Program-made: the position numbers and the translations under genes | Assembly (NCBI GenBank): GCA_021767705.1 | Contig: JAASSU010000011.1 | Coordinates: 1-32,804 of the forward strand | Direction: 5' to 3' | From: Bacteroidota bacterium | GTDB lineage: Bacteria; Bacteroidota; Bacteroidia; Bacteroidales; JAIPAH01 | DNA: 32,804 nt | The notes under the pieces: generated by a model | The model's database searches: none | Told to the model about the DNA's origin: nothing | What the model saw: the letters and a program-made list of their open reading frames with translations, nothing else | Part shown: piece after piece, positions 25,509 to 32,804 of the stretch | How positions within the stretch are numbered: position 1 is the stretch's first letter | Layout: each line of letters opens with the position of its first letter

Positions 25509-26540
25509 ATGAATGATCATTTGGATGCCAATGCATCGCGGTTAACATCAGCAGAAAAGGAATTTGAGAAAGCCCTCCGGCCATTGAGCTTCGGGGAGTT
25601 TTCGGGCCAGGGCAAGGTAGTGGAGAACCTGGAGATTTTTGTGGCTGCGGCCAAACAGCGTGCCGATGCCCTTGACCATGTGTTGCTTCACGGCCCTCCC
25701 GGACTGGGAAAGACGACACTTTCACACATCATCGCCAACGAGCTTGGTGTAAACCTGAAGCTGACCTCCGGCCCGGTGATGGACAAGCCGGGCGACCTTG
25801 CCGGGATACTGACAAACCTGGAGCCCAACGACGTTTTGTTTATCGATGAGATTCACCGTTTGAGTCCGGTGGTGGAGGAATATCTTTACTCTGCGATGGA
25901 GGATTACAAGATTGACATCATGATTGAATCGGGCGCCAATGCACGCAGTGTGGAGATCGAGCTCAATCCGTTTACCCTCATCGGGGCCACTACCCGGTCG
26001 GGACTGCTTACCGCACCATTGCGCTCGCGCTTTGGAATCAATTCGCGACTGTCTTATTACAAGATCGACACGATGATTGGCATCATCAGGCGCTCTTCGG
26101 GCATTCTGGGTGTGGAAATAAAAGACAACGCCGCCAATGAAATCGCCCGCCGGAGCCGGGGCACGCCGCGTATAGCCAACCTGCTGCTGCGGCGTATCCG
26201 CGATTTTGCTCAAATCAAGGGTAACGGCACGATTGACCTGGAAATATCAAAATACGGTCTTGAAGCACTTAATGTGGACAAGCATGGGCTTGACGAGATG
26301 GACAACAAAATCCTGCAGGGCATCATCGAGAAGTTTAAGGGCGGGCCGGTTGGCTTGACCACCATTGCCACTGCCGTGGGAGAAGACCCCGGAACCATCG
26401 AGGAAGTGTATGAGCCATTCCTGATACAGGAAGGGTTTTTGATGCGGACGCCACGCGGAAGAAAAGCCACCGACCTTGCTTATAGTCATCTCGGATTGTC
26501 GAAACTGCGTCAGGAAAGGGATCTCTTTACGGATGAATAA
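25509..26540 (+). CDS. ruvB: Holliday junction branch migration ATPase RuvB
   Basis: This 343-residue motor of the RuvABC complex drives branch migration of Holliday junctions in recombinational repair. Walker A is at residues 62-70 (GPPGLGKTT) and Walker B in [11 protein letters not shown]. The sensor/arginine-finger stretch [18 protein letters not shown] is intact. The C-terminal winged-helix domain, with [20 protein letters not shown] and [13 protein letters not shown], is also present. Length and motifs are standard. ruvA and ruvC are not in the window. Its last eight bases overlap the queG start, so the two are likely cotranscribed. Confidence 0.98.
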   Translation: MNDHLDANASRLTSAEKEFEKALRPLSFGEFSGQGKVVENLEIFVAAAKQRADALDHVLLHGPPGLGKTTLSHIIANELGVNLKLTSGPVMDKPGDLAGILTNLEPNDVLFIDEIHRLSPVVEEYLYSAMEDYKIDIMIESGANARSVEIELNPFTLIGATTRSGLLTAPLRSRFGINSRLSYYKIDTMIGIIRRSSGILGVEIKDNAANEIARRSRGTPRIANLLLRRIRDFAQIKGNGTIDLEISKYGLEALNVDKHGLDEMDNKILQGIIEKFKGGPVGLTTIATAVGEDPGTIEEVYEPFLIQEGFLMRTPRGRKATDLAYSHLGLSKLRQERDLFTDE

Positions 26541-27459
26541 ACCGCAACTCAAGCATAGCATTAAAGAACTCGCCTCCAAACATGGTTTTCTCGACTGTGG
26601 ATTTGCAAAGGCCGGTAAGCTTGAATCGCATGCCGATGCTTTTGATAAATGGCTGGAGCAAGGCTTCCAGGCCGACATGCAGTATATGGAAAATTATCGC
26701 GAAAAGCGAAAAGACCCAACCAGGCTTGTAGAAGGTGCCAAAACCGTTATCTCGTTGCTGTTCAACTATTATCCTGATAAAAAAATTCCCGAAAAGGACA
26801 ACCTTCGTATTTCAAAATACGCCTATGGTATTGACTATCATTTTGTGGTTAAAGACCGCCTCAAGAGCCTCCTCTCAGATATTGAAGAATTAGCAGGCCC
26901 CACCCGGTCGAGGGTCTTTATTGATACCGCCCCAGTCTTAGACCGCGCGTGGGCCGAAAAGTCAGGGCTGGGCTGGATAGGTAAAAACAGCATGCTGATT
27001 AGCAGGAAGTATGGCTCGTATGTTTTTATCGGGGAAATTATCACGGACCTGGAAATAGAGGAAGATACCCCCATAAACAATCTTTGCGGTGGGTGCACCA
27101 AATGCATCCAGGCATGCCCAACAAATGCAATCATCAAGGATGGGGTGATCGACTCTAACAAGTGCATCTCATACTGGACCGTTGAAAACAAAACTGAATA
27201 TATGCCATCGGAGCTTAAAGGCCGGTTTGAGGATTATATTTTTGGTTGCGACATTTGCCAGGACGTGTGCCCGTGGAATAAATTTTCCATCACCCACAAC
27301 CAACCTGAGTTTGAGCCCCACCCCGACCTCGTTGAGATGGATAAAGAAAAATGGCAGGAAGTCAGCGAGGAAGAGTACCGGAAACTCTTTAAAAAATCAG
27401 CAGTGAAACGCGCAAAATACAAAGGGCTTAAACGCAACATTAAGTTCAATTTAAAGTAA
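26533..27459 (+). CDS. queG: Epoxyqueuosine reductase QueG
   Basis: This 308-residue enzyme converts epoxyqueuosine to queuosine in the wobble position of tRNAs with GUN anticodons, using cobalamin and two [4Fe-4S] clusters. The cysteines are seen as C185, C188, C191 and C195 ([12 protein letters not shown]) and C239, C242 and C246 ([11 protein letters not shown]), with C211 completing the set. [10 protein letters not shown] and [13 protein letters not shown] (about residues 131-155) are the usual cobalamin/catalytic-domain motifs, including the conserved Asp131. The frame is open further upstream, to an ATG at 26476 inside ruvB, but the ATG at 26533 fits the family start and the eight-base overlap with ruvB. 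It has no HEAT-repeat extension. Confidence 0.96.
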   Translation: MNKPQLKHSIKELASKHGFLDCGFAKAGKLESHADAFDKWLEQGFQADMQYMENYREKRKDPTRLVEGAKTVISLLFNYYPDKKIPEKDNLRISKYAYGIDYHFVVKDRLKSLLSDIEELAGPTRSRVFIDTAPVLDRAWAEKSGLGWIGKNSMLISRKYGSYVFIGEIITDLEIEEDTPINNLCGGCTKCIQACPTNAIIKDGVIDSNKCISYWTVENKTEYMPSELKGRFEDYIFGCDICQDVCPWNKFSITHNQPEFEPHPDLVEMDKEKWQEVSEEEYRKLFKKSAVKRAKYKGLKRNIKFNLK

Positions 27460-27481
27460 CACCTGCCTCTTGCATTTTATC

Positions 27482-27489
27482 TATCTTTG
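27482..27489 (+). promoter_or_regulatory. Candidate -7 element for the arginine deiminase gene
   Basis: TATCTTTG matches TAnnTTTG exactly and ends 41 bases before the ATG at 27531, inside the 71-base gap after queG. No TTTG lies at the -33 spacing. It suggests that the deiminase gene has its own promoter and is not only read through from ruvB-queG. Confidence 0.42.
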
Positions 27490-27530
27490 CAGGCGATTTT
27501 AATTTTTTAACCAAAAATTTTGTTTCAGCT

Positions 27531-28790
27531 ATGGCAGGCAAGCTAAAAACCGGTGTTTTCTCAGAGATTGGAGAACTTGAAGGGGTTATCCTCCACTCGC
27601 CAGGGAAAGAAATAGAAAACATGACACCGCGTAATGCTGAGAAGGCACTCTACAGTGATATCCTTAACAAGAAGATTGTGGACAAGGAATACAGTCAGTT
27701 TAAGGATGTGCTCGATAAGCTCACCAACACCTTCGAGGTGCAGGATTTACTGGCCAAAGTGCTTGTGAACGAAAAGGTGAAGTACGATTTGATTCGGAAA
27801 ATCACTGAGAACGAGAAGGTGGAATATTTACACGGGCACCTGATGAGCCTCTCGGCCAGCGAGCTTGCCAAGCAACTGATTGAAGGCGTGGTGATGGAAG
27901 TGGATAACCTGACCAAGTTCCTGAGCAATCAACGCTACTCGCTGGCTCCGCTGCACAACTTTTTCTTTACCCGCGACGGTTCGGTGAGTGTTTACAACAA
28001 AGTGCTGATCAGCCGCATGGCCAGCCAGGTGCGCGATCGCGAATCCATTATCATGGAAACCATCTTCGACTTTAGCGAGGAAGTGACGGGCACTACTTTT
28101 AACCCGGTAGACAACCGCTGCTCAAAAAAAGATTTGACGATTGAAGGCGGCGATGTTCTGGTGGCCCGCGACGACATCCTGTTGGTGGGAATGGGCTCCC
28201 GCACCTCTTCGAGAGGGATAGACTATTTGATTGAAAGATTTAAAGGCGAGAAGAAAAAGCAGCACATTATCATCCAGGAATTGCCAATGAGCCCGGAATC
28301 ATTTATTCACCTCGACATGATTTTTACTTTCCTCGACAAAGATAAGGTGATGACCTTTGATCCGATGGTGTTCCACTCAAGCAAGCATATCACTATTCAT
28401 ATCATTATCGATAACGGAAAGGTGACCATCAGAGAAGAAAGCAACCTGTTGGAAGGCCTGAAAAATCTGGGCATGGACCTGGAGCCCATTTCCTGCGGAG
28501 GAACCAAAGACAGCTATGTGCAGGAAAGAGAACAGTGGCACAGCGGCGCAAACTTTTTCGCACTGGCCCCAGGGAAAGTCATCGGATATGAACGGAATGT
28601 CTATACTATCGAAGAGCTTAACAACCATGGTTTTGAAGTGCTCAGGGCAAGAGACATCATCAAAAACCGGGTCAATCCGGCAGACTACGAAAAGTATGTC
28701 ATCACCATCGAGGGGTCTGAGTTGCCTCGTGGCGGAGGGGGCTGCCGTTGTATGACGATGCCTGTTAAAAGGAAAGCCGTTGAGTGGTAG
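27531..28790 (+). CDS. arcA: Arginine deiminase (arginine to citrulline plus ammonia)
   Basis: This 419-residue member of the guanidino-group-modifying superfamily has the arginine deiminase layout. GVFSEIGELEGVILHSPG is at the N-terminus and NFFFTRDGSV carries the substrate-binding Asp. IEGGDVLVA holds the catalytic Glu and HLDMIFTFLD the catalytic His and Asp. WHSGANFFALAPGKVIGYER follows. The catalytic cysteine is C407 in RGGGGCRCMTMP; a second cysteine, C405, sits two residues before it, which is not usual. The enzyme is cytosolic. No ornithine carbamoyltransferase, carbamate kinase or arginine/ornithine antiporter gene is next to it, so a complete ArcABC pathway is not visible. It may serve ammonia or citrulline supply instead of energy generation. 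Confidence 0.92.
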   Translation: MAGKLKTGVFSEIGELEGVILHSPGKEIENMTPRNAEKALYSDILNKKIVDKEYSQFKDVLDKLTNTFEVQDLLAKVLVNEKVKYDLIRKITENEKVEYLHGHLMSLSASELAKQLIEGVVMEVDNLTKFLSNQRYSLAPLHNFFFTRDGSVSVYNKVLISRMASQVRDRESIIMETIFDFSEEVTGTTFNPVDNRCSKKDLTIEGGDVLVARDDILLVGMGSRTSSRGIDYLIERFKGEKKKQHIIIQELPMSPESFIHLDMIFTFLDKDKVMTFDPMVFHSSKHITIHIIIDNGKVTIREESNLLEGLKNLGMDLEPISCGGTKDSYVQEREQWHSGANFFALAPGKVIGYERNVYTIEELNNHGFEVLRARDIIKNRVNPADYEKYVITIEGSELPRGGGGCRCMTMPVKRKAVEW

Positions 28791-28802
28791 TGTTTTTAAT
28801 CT

Positions 28803-28834
28803 TTTGCAAATAACAGAGCATTTACATACCTTTG
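28803..28834 (+). promoter_or_regulatory. Bacteroidota-type promoter for the small lipoprotein gene
   Basis: TTTG at 28803-28806, 20 bases, then TACCTTTG at 28827-28834. Both elements and the spacing match the Bacteroidota consensus (TTTG, about 19-22 bases, TAnnTTTG). The -7 element ends 23 bases before the ATG at 28858. It is the best promoter match found in the window. Confidence 0.6.
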
Positions 28835-28857
28835 ATACCTTATAAAACCAACAGCTT

Positions 28858-29415
28858 ATGGGTAAGCAAATCCTGATCATTGTTTCTATTACGCTTCTGA
28901 TGACAGTTAGTTCCTGTTCGCGGAAAATAGTTTTCACTCCGCAGTTGCGTGCTCAGCTCGAAAACCAGAGTATTGACCTTAAAGATGTGCAGTTTTATAA
29001 CTCTGAGAAGATTGTATTGAAACGTGTTGAGGAACAACCCGAAGAAGTATTGCTGAACGAAGGTGCGGTGGAGGTTACGAAGGGGAAGATTATTGAAGAA
29101 ATTGTTATCAAAAAAAAGACCCCCGGTGTGTGCAAGCAGGTAAACCGTTATCATTTAAATATCAGTTTTGAAGCTGAAGACGGTAAATATCTGAAATTCG
29201 GAAGAAAAGCCGGCCCGATGCTCCGCGATCGCTACAGGCTTTATGCCAAAGAATGGAATGAAGAAAACGGAAAAGTGATGTATGGCGACACCCTTTACAA
29301 TTCTGATCTCAGTGCCGCTGATGCGCATCTGCTGGTGGAAAAGAAACAGGTTTACGACCTTATCAGGGAAAAAAGAGTGGCCAGGGGCATCCGCATTGAA
29401 AGCGGAAGAGATTAA
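28858..29415 (+). CDS. Small lipoprotein of unknown function
   Basis: This 185-residue protein has a clear lipoprotein signal (ILIIVSITLLMTVSS then Cys20). The mature part is soluble, with FTPQLRAQLENQSIDLKDVQ and FYNSEKIVLKRVEEQPEEV at the start. A basic linker (IIEEIVIKKKTPGVC) leads to a domain with strand patterns, NRYHLNISFEAEDGKYLKFG and YRLYAKEWNEENGKVMYGDT. The C-terminal helix is basic. It is anchored in a membrane, probably facing the periplasm. I do not recognise a named family. It has its own promoter and is convergent with the barrel gene 15 bases downstream. Confidence 0.8.
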   Translation: MGKQILIIVSITLLMTVSSCSRKIVFTPQLRAQLENQSIDLKDVQFYNSEKIVLKRVEEQPEEVLLNEGAVEVTKGKIIEEIVIKKKTPGVCKQVNRYHLNISFEAEDGKYLKFGRKAGPMLRDRYRLYAKEWNEENGKVMYGDTLYNSDLSAADAHLLVEKKQVYDLIREKRVARGIRIESGRD

Positions 29416-29430
29416 TCCCCCGGATATTCC

Positions 29431-30066
29431 TTACCTCCCGAATAAATCTTTTATCTGATATTGTATCGCGATATGAATCACGTTATGGTACATTCCCTTG
29501 TTGAAGAATGTTGTCACTCCTTTAGTGTCTTCCCTGATGTAAAGTAAGCTATGCGAAAACTCAAATTCTGCCGTGATGATATCCGTAAGATACCAGTGAG
29601 CCCCCAGGATAAAACTTAAGTCGCCACTCTCCCACGGATACTGAGAAGTAAAATTCGTATACCCGTTAATCTCTTCATAGTCATGAATCAACACCCCGTA
29701 AGACAAACCTGTTTCCAATCCAAAGTCTTCGTTATGGCGATATTGCACCGTAACCGGGATCTGCATATAATTTAACCTCAGCAGGTATGACTGGAAATTA
29801 TTGGTGCTATCGGGGTTGGCCCTGCTCCCTTTCTGGTAGTACTCTAATTGCATTTGCATGGATACTTTGTCGGACAGCTCCAGGTTGACATATGGCCCAA
29901 AAACAATTCCGGCCTTGTCATATCCACCCAGGCCATCGCCTTTAACTTGCGTACCGGCCACGCCGGCAACAATACCGCCCTTAAACTCCTGTGCTCTTAA
30001 GGTGTGATTTCCTGCCAAAGACAAAATTATAACTGTAATTGAAATTGAAAGTATCAATCTTCTCAT
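29431..30066 (-). CDS. Outer-membrane beta-barrel protein (PorT-like class)
   Basis: This 211-residue protein has a signal peptide (RLILSISITVIILSLAGNHT, cleavage near RAQEF). It is followed by an eight-stranded-type barrel: FKGGIVAGVAGTQVKGDGLG, then VNLELSDKVSMQMQLEYYQKG and LNYMQIPVTVQYRHNEDFGL, among others. The pattern fits the OMP_b-brl_2/PorT-like class, common in Bacteroidota. The closing strand HIAIQYQIKDLFGR is slightly unusual because charged residues follow the aromatic ones. The function is unknown. It is divergent from the two-component system, and no consensus -7 element is visible in its upstream region. Confidence 0.82.
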   Translation of the reverse strand: MRRLILSISITVIILSLAGNHTLRAQEFKGGIVAGVAGTQVKGDGLGGYDKAGIVFGPYVNLELSDKVSMQMQLEYYQKGSRANPDSTNNFQSYLLRLNYMQIPVTVQYRHNEDFGLETGLSYGVLIHDYEEINGYTNFTSQYPWESGDLSFILGAHWYLTDIITAEFEFSHSLLYIREDTKGVTTFFNKGMYHNVIHIAIQYQIKDLFGR

Positions 30067-30432
30067 CTTCTTCGTGTTTATGAATTTTTGATGTTATTAA
30101 AATCTTCTGTTTGCTTTAATCTGTTTGCCAGTTGAATAAATGGATGCATGATAACCATGTATTGCCACACTCCATCCATAATCGACCACAATTTACTGAA
30201 AAAATTTCCGACCATGCATCATTCTGTGTTTATATCAACTTTTTTCAGTGCCAAACTCTCATGTTTTTCGCGATGTGCCTAAGGTTATGTTTTACTTATT
30301 GGTTATTTTTCAGGATGTTACGATATTTCAAGCGATAAAAATTAACAAAGAGTTAAAGTTAGTCCCATCCAAATAATAATATTTTTGTAAAATAATTAAC
30401 TTTGATACCTTGAGGTAGACAAAAATTGCGAA
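30067..30432. other. 366-base intergenic region between divergent genes
   Basis: This AT-rich gap lies between the barrel gene (-) and the response regulator (+). An open frame at 30132-30338 (68 residues, rich in Phe and Cys) has no homology-like features and is not called. The only notable items are a -7 match at 30397-30404 and a weak inverted repeat, ATGGATG at 30140-30146 with CATCCAT at 30173-30179. Otherwise I see nothing. Confidence 0.6.
30397..30404 (+). promoter_or_regulatory. Candidate -7 element for the two-component operon
   Basis: TAACTTTG matches TAnnTTTG exactly and ends 28 bases before the response-regulator ATG. A second overlapping candidate, TATTTTTG at 30380-30387, lies 9 bases upstream. 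Neither has a TTTG at the -33 spacing. Confidence 0.4.
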
Positions 30433-31125
30433 ATGGAAAATCATCAATACAAGATTCTTCTGGTAGACGACGAGGAGGATGTACTTGAGTTTGTAGGTTA
30501 CAACCTGAAAAAAGAAGGCTACGAAGTCTTTACAGCAAAAAACGGCCAGGAAGCACTTAAAATTGCCAATGAGAAACACCCCCACCTGACTCTTCTTGAC
30601 GTTATGATGCCCAAAATGGATGGCATGGAAACCTGTGAGGAAATGCGTAAGATGCCGGTGGTAAAAGACTCGGTTATTGTTTTCTTAACGGCCCGCGGAG
30701 AAGACTATTCTCAGATTGCCGGCTTTGATGTAGGTGCCGACGACTACGTTACAAAACCTATCAAACCCAAAGTACTCATTAGCAGGATAAAAGCTTTGTT
30801 GCGGCGCCACAAAGTACAAGCCGGCCCATCGGATGATTCGAACCGGATTGTGTTTGATGATTTTATCATCGACAAAGATCGGTTCGTCATAACCTACAAA
30901 GGCAAAGAAATCACACTTCCGAAAAAAGAATTCGAACTTCTGTCGCTCCTGTGCTCTAAGCCTGATAAAGTATTTACGCGCGATGAAATCTTTTCTCAGA
31001 TTTGGGGGGATAATGTGATTGTGGGAGACCGTACTATTGACGTGCATGTGAGAAAAATCCGCGAAAAAATCGGCTTGAAAAACATCAAAACGGTAAAAGG
31101 GGTAGGCTACAAATTTGAATCTTAG
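30433..31125 (+). CDS. OmpR/PhoB-family response regulator
   Basis: This 230-residue protein has a receiver domain at residues 6-122. The acidic pair is in ILLVDDEEDV, the phosphoacceptor Asp56 in LLDVMMPKMDG and the conserved lysine in YVTKPIKPK. A winged-helix DNA-binding domain follows at about 133-229 (ITLPKKEFELLSLLCSKPDK, then VIVGDRTIDVHVRKIREKIG and VKGVGYKFES). It partners the histidine kinase 73 bases downstream. In Bacteroidota, such PhoB-like pairs without a long sensor often govern envelope or phosphate functions. Targets cannot be deduced here. Its promoter candidates are listed separately. Confidence 0.95.
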   Translation: MENHQYKILLVDDEEDVLEFVGYNLKKEGYEVFTAKNGQEALKIANEKHPHLTLLDVMMPKMDGMETCEEMRKMPVVKDSVIVFLTARGEDYSQIAGFDVGADDYVTKPIKPKVLISRIKALLRRHKVQAGPSDDSNRIVFDDFIIDKDRFVITYKGKEITLPKKEFELLSLLCSKPDKVFTRDEIFSQIWGDNVIVGDRTIDVHVRKIREKIGLKNIKTVKGVGYKFES

Positions 31126-31198
31126 TTCCAGATGTTTCAAGTGAGGCAGGAATAATTCAGGAATTATTGGAATTAAAATAGAGGAGTAGAGATATTTT

Positions 31199-32251
31199 AT
31201 GAAACTATCGGATCCGGGAAGGTTTGCTTTGGTGCTGGGCATTGTGCTTAGCATCCTGGTGTTGATTTTATTGCTGGTTTTGGCGTGGGGAGGCGACAAC
31301 CGGATTAGCACACCTGAATTTGTCATCGCGGCAGGAGCCTCTGTCAGTTATTTCATCATTTCCTTCATCCTTCTCAAAAATTATGTAGAGAACTATATTT
31401 ACCGAAAAATCAGGGTTATCTACAAAACCATTCACCAGTTCAAAAAATCTTCCCTCGAAAAAAACCGTCCGGCATTGGGCCGCGATGCCATCGAGAGAGT
31501 GAACCAGGAGGTGGCCCGCTGGCAAAAAGACACCCATCAACAGATTGAAGACCTGAAGCAGCGCGCACAATACCGTCGTGAGTTTATCGGAAACGTTTCT
31601 CATGAATTAAAAACACCGGTTTTCAATATCCAGGGATATATCCTTACGCTGCTTGATGGGGCGGTGGATGACCCGGCCATTAACAGGCAATACCTCGAGC
31701 GCACGGAAACAAGTATCAACAGGCTCATCAGCATTATCGACGACCTCGAAGACATCTCTCAGCTCGAATCGGGGGCATTGCGCCTTAAGGAAGACAAATT
31801 CAATGTGGTTGATTTGGCCAGGGAGGTTATGGAGCAATCGGAAATGAAAGCCAGCAAGCGCGATATCAAACTCTTTTTCAGGAAAAAGTACGACAAAGCC
31901 ATAAAGGTGAAAGCCGACCGCAACCGGATACGACAGGTTTTCGGCAACCTCATCGAAAACTCCATCAAGTACGGGAAAGATGGCGGGTCAACGAAAGTGA
32001 GTTTTTTTGATATGCACGACCATATTCTTTGCGAGGTGACCGACGATGGCCCCGGAATTCCGGAAGAAAGCTTACCACGTATTTTTGAGCGTTTCTTCCG
32101 TACTGACAAAGCACGCTCGCGCGAACAGGGAGGCAGCGGCCTGGGACTGGCCATTGTGAAGCATATCATCGAAGCTCACGAGCAAACCATTAACGTAAGA
32201 AGCAAAGTGGATGTGGGGACTACTTTTGCATTTACCCTGAAAAAAGCCTGA
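31199..32251 (+). CDS. Sensor histidine kinase (PhoR-like, short sensor)
   Basis: This 350-residue kinase has two N-terminal membrane helices (about 9-30 and 41-60) joined by only ~10 residues, so it has almost no periplasmic sensor. A cytoplasmic coiled coil links to the dimerisation domain, where His135 in FIGNVSHELKTP is the phosphorylated residue. The ATPase domain has the N box (NRIRQVFGNLIENSIKYG), the G boxes (DDGPGIPEESLPRIFERFF and GSGLGLAIVKHIIE) and the intervening F box. There is no PAS or HAMP domain. It probably senses within the membrane or through a partner. It sits 73 bases after its response regulator and is convergent with the prenyltransferase gene, with two bases between them. 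Confidence 0.93.
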   Translation: MKLSDPGRFALVLGIVLSILVLILLLVLAWGGDNRISTPEFVIAAGASVSYFIISFILLKNYVENYIYRKIRVIYKTIHQFKKSSLEKNRPALGRDAIERVNQEVARWQKDTHQQIEDLKQRAQYRREFIGNVSHELKTPVFNIQGYILTLLDGAVDDPAINRQYLERTETSINRLISIIDDLEDISQLESGALRLKEDKFNVVDLAREVMEQSEMKASKRDIKLFFRKKYDKAIKVKADRNRIRQVFGNLIENSIKYGKDGGSTKVSFFDMHDHILCEVTDDGPGIPEESLPRIFERFFRTDKARSREQGGSGLGLAIVKHIIEAHEQTINVRSKVDVGTTFAFTLKKA

Positions 32252-32253
32252 TT

Positions 32254-32804
32254 TTATTTTTTGCGCTCAGTAGTGAAAATCACCAACTGCTCAAGGGATT
32301 TACGATATTCATTTTCAGGGAATTCTTGCAGCATTTCCACAGCTTTCGCCTGGTAATCCATCATTCGATCGTAGGCGTATTCAATACCGCCACTATCATT
32401 GACCCTGCTGATAATGTTTTCCACACTTTCTGCATCATCATTCTTCTTTTTGATGGTCCGGATGTATTTTCGCCGTTCGATGGAAGATACCTGGTTGAGC
32501 ATGTAAATCAGCGGAAGCGTCATTTTCTTCTCTTTAATGTCGATGCCGTTGGGTTTGCCTGTTTTTCGTGAATCCTGGTAATCAAAAAGGTCATCCTTAA
32601 TCTGGAAAGCGATACCCACATATTCACCAAAGCGACGCATTTTCTCGATGGTTTCCTTATCGGCACCAGCCGAAGAAGCACCGGCAGCACAGCAGGAGGC
32701 AATTAAAGAAGCCGTTTTTTTCCTGATGATATCAAAATAAACAGGCTCCTGAATATCGAGCCTGCGGGCTTTTTCAATCTGTAGCAATTCCCCTTCGCTC
32801 ATCT
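32254..32804 (-). CDS. Polyprenyl diphosphate synthase, C-terminal part (runs off right edge)
   Basis: The final ~183 residues of a trans-isoprenyl diphosphate synthase are present; its start lies beyond the window. The second Asp-rich motif is clear in FQIKDDLFDYQDSRKTGKPN. Before it, FDIIRKKTASLIASCCAAGA is the usual helix with the conserved KTA. The region with LPLIYMLNQVSSIERRKYI and the C-terminal helices is also typical. An ATG at 32802 is in frame but is most likely internal. Such enzymes elongate farnesyl diphosphate for menaquinone side chains in Bacteroidota. Chain length cannot be judged without the first Asp-rich motif. Confidence 0.92.
   Translation of the reverse strand, partial: MSEGELLQIEKARRLDIQEPVYFDIIRKKTASLIASCCAAGASSAGADKETIEKMRRFGEYVGIAFQIKDDLFDYQDSRKTGKPNGIDIKEKKMTLPLIYMLNQVSSIERRKYIRTIKKKNDDAESVENIISRVNDSGGIEYAYDRMMDYQAKAVEMLQEFPENEYRKSLEQLVIFTTERKK

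Noticed and set aside
26476..26532. Upstream start for queG inside ruvB
   Set aside because: The extra 19 residues do not match QueG proteins; the eight-base overlap from 26533 is typical of coupled genes.
30140..30179. ATGGATG/CATCCAT inverted repeat in the same region
   Set aside because: Seven-base arms with a 26-base loop and no T-tract; likely chance.
30132..30338. 68-residue open frame in the divergent intergenic region
   Set aside because: It has Phe/Cys-rich random-looking composition, no start context and no recognisable domain.
1..32804. tRNA genes, CRISPR arrays, prophage or complete insertion sequences
   Set aside because: No cloverleaf-like segment, regular repeat-spacer pattern, integrase or transposase reading frame was seen on either strand.

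Overview
The window looks like chromosomal DNA of a Bacteroidota bacterium, probably a Bacteroidales/Marinilabiliales-type environmental lineage. This rests on several signs. There is a seven-helix AraC regulator, a membrane-tethered LytTR regulator and outer-membrane barrels of classes common in the phylum. Relaxed lipoprotein signals also fit. Several start codons are preceded by a TAnnTTTG -7 element, typical of the Bacteroidota housekeeping sigma factor, and not by a clear Shine-Dalgarno site. The species cannot be named from the sequence. I see no rRNA, tRNA, CRISPR array, prophage or complete insertion sequence.

Layout. 1-392 (-): start of a TrkA-N/ion-channel-like membrane protein that runs off the left edge. 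595-3063 (+): seven-helix AraC regulator and an acyltransferase-3 membrane enzyme. 3269-8712 (+): complete seven-gene Mrp/Mnh multisubunit cation/proton antiporter operon (A-G), tightly coupled, with a short E subunit. 8736-9653 (-): EamA exporter. 9797-11418 (+): membrane LytTR regulator, a zeta-toxin-like P-loop kinase and an overlapping 54-residue ORF. 11658-14003 (+): TonB-receptor-like outer-membrane barrel.

14155-20544 (+) is envelope-themed and its first part is clearly AT-rich. It holds a serine beta-lactamase-fold hydrolase, a Bax-type glucosaminidase lipoprotein, an ECF sigma factor with a 61-residue overlapping ORF, an MscS-related channel, an OprO/P-type porin and an OprB-type porin. 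The order suggests a stress-controlled set of channels and porins under the sigma factor, but the link is inferred only. A long inverted repeat followed by a T-rich tract separates the two porins. 20706-21596 (+) is a TPR lipoprotein. It is followed at 21598-21851 by what reads as the wreck of a RelE/ParE-type toxin-antitoxin pair.

21923-25414 (-) encodes a membrane-anchored 1163-residue protein joining a glutamine-amidotransferase/ThuA-like domain to a glycogen-debranching-type glycosidase. 25509-28790 (+) is housekeeping: ruvB overlapping queG, then an arginine deiminase. After that come a small lipoprotein (+), an outer-membrane barrel (-), a PhoB/PhoR-like two-component pair (+) and, at the right edge, the C-terminal part of a polyprenyl diphosphate synthase (-).

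The window has no obvious new defence or mobile system. The items most worth a second look are the reverse-order zeta-like kinase with its small partner, the sigma/small-ORF/MscS/porin cluster, the decayed toxin-antitoxin pair and the amidotransferase-like/debranching fusion.
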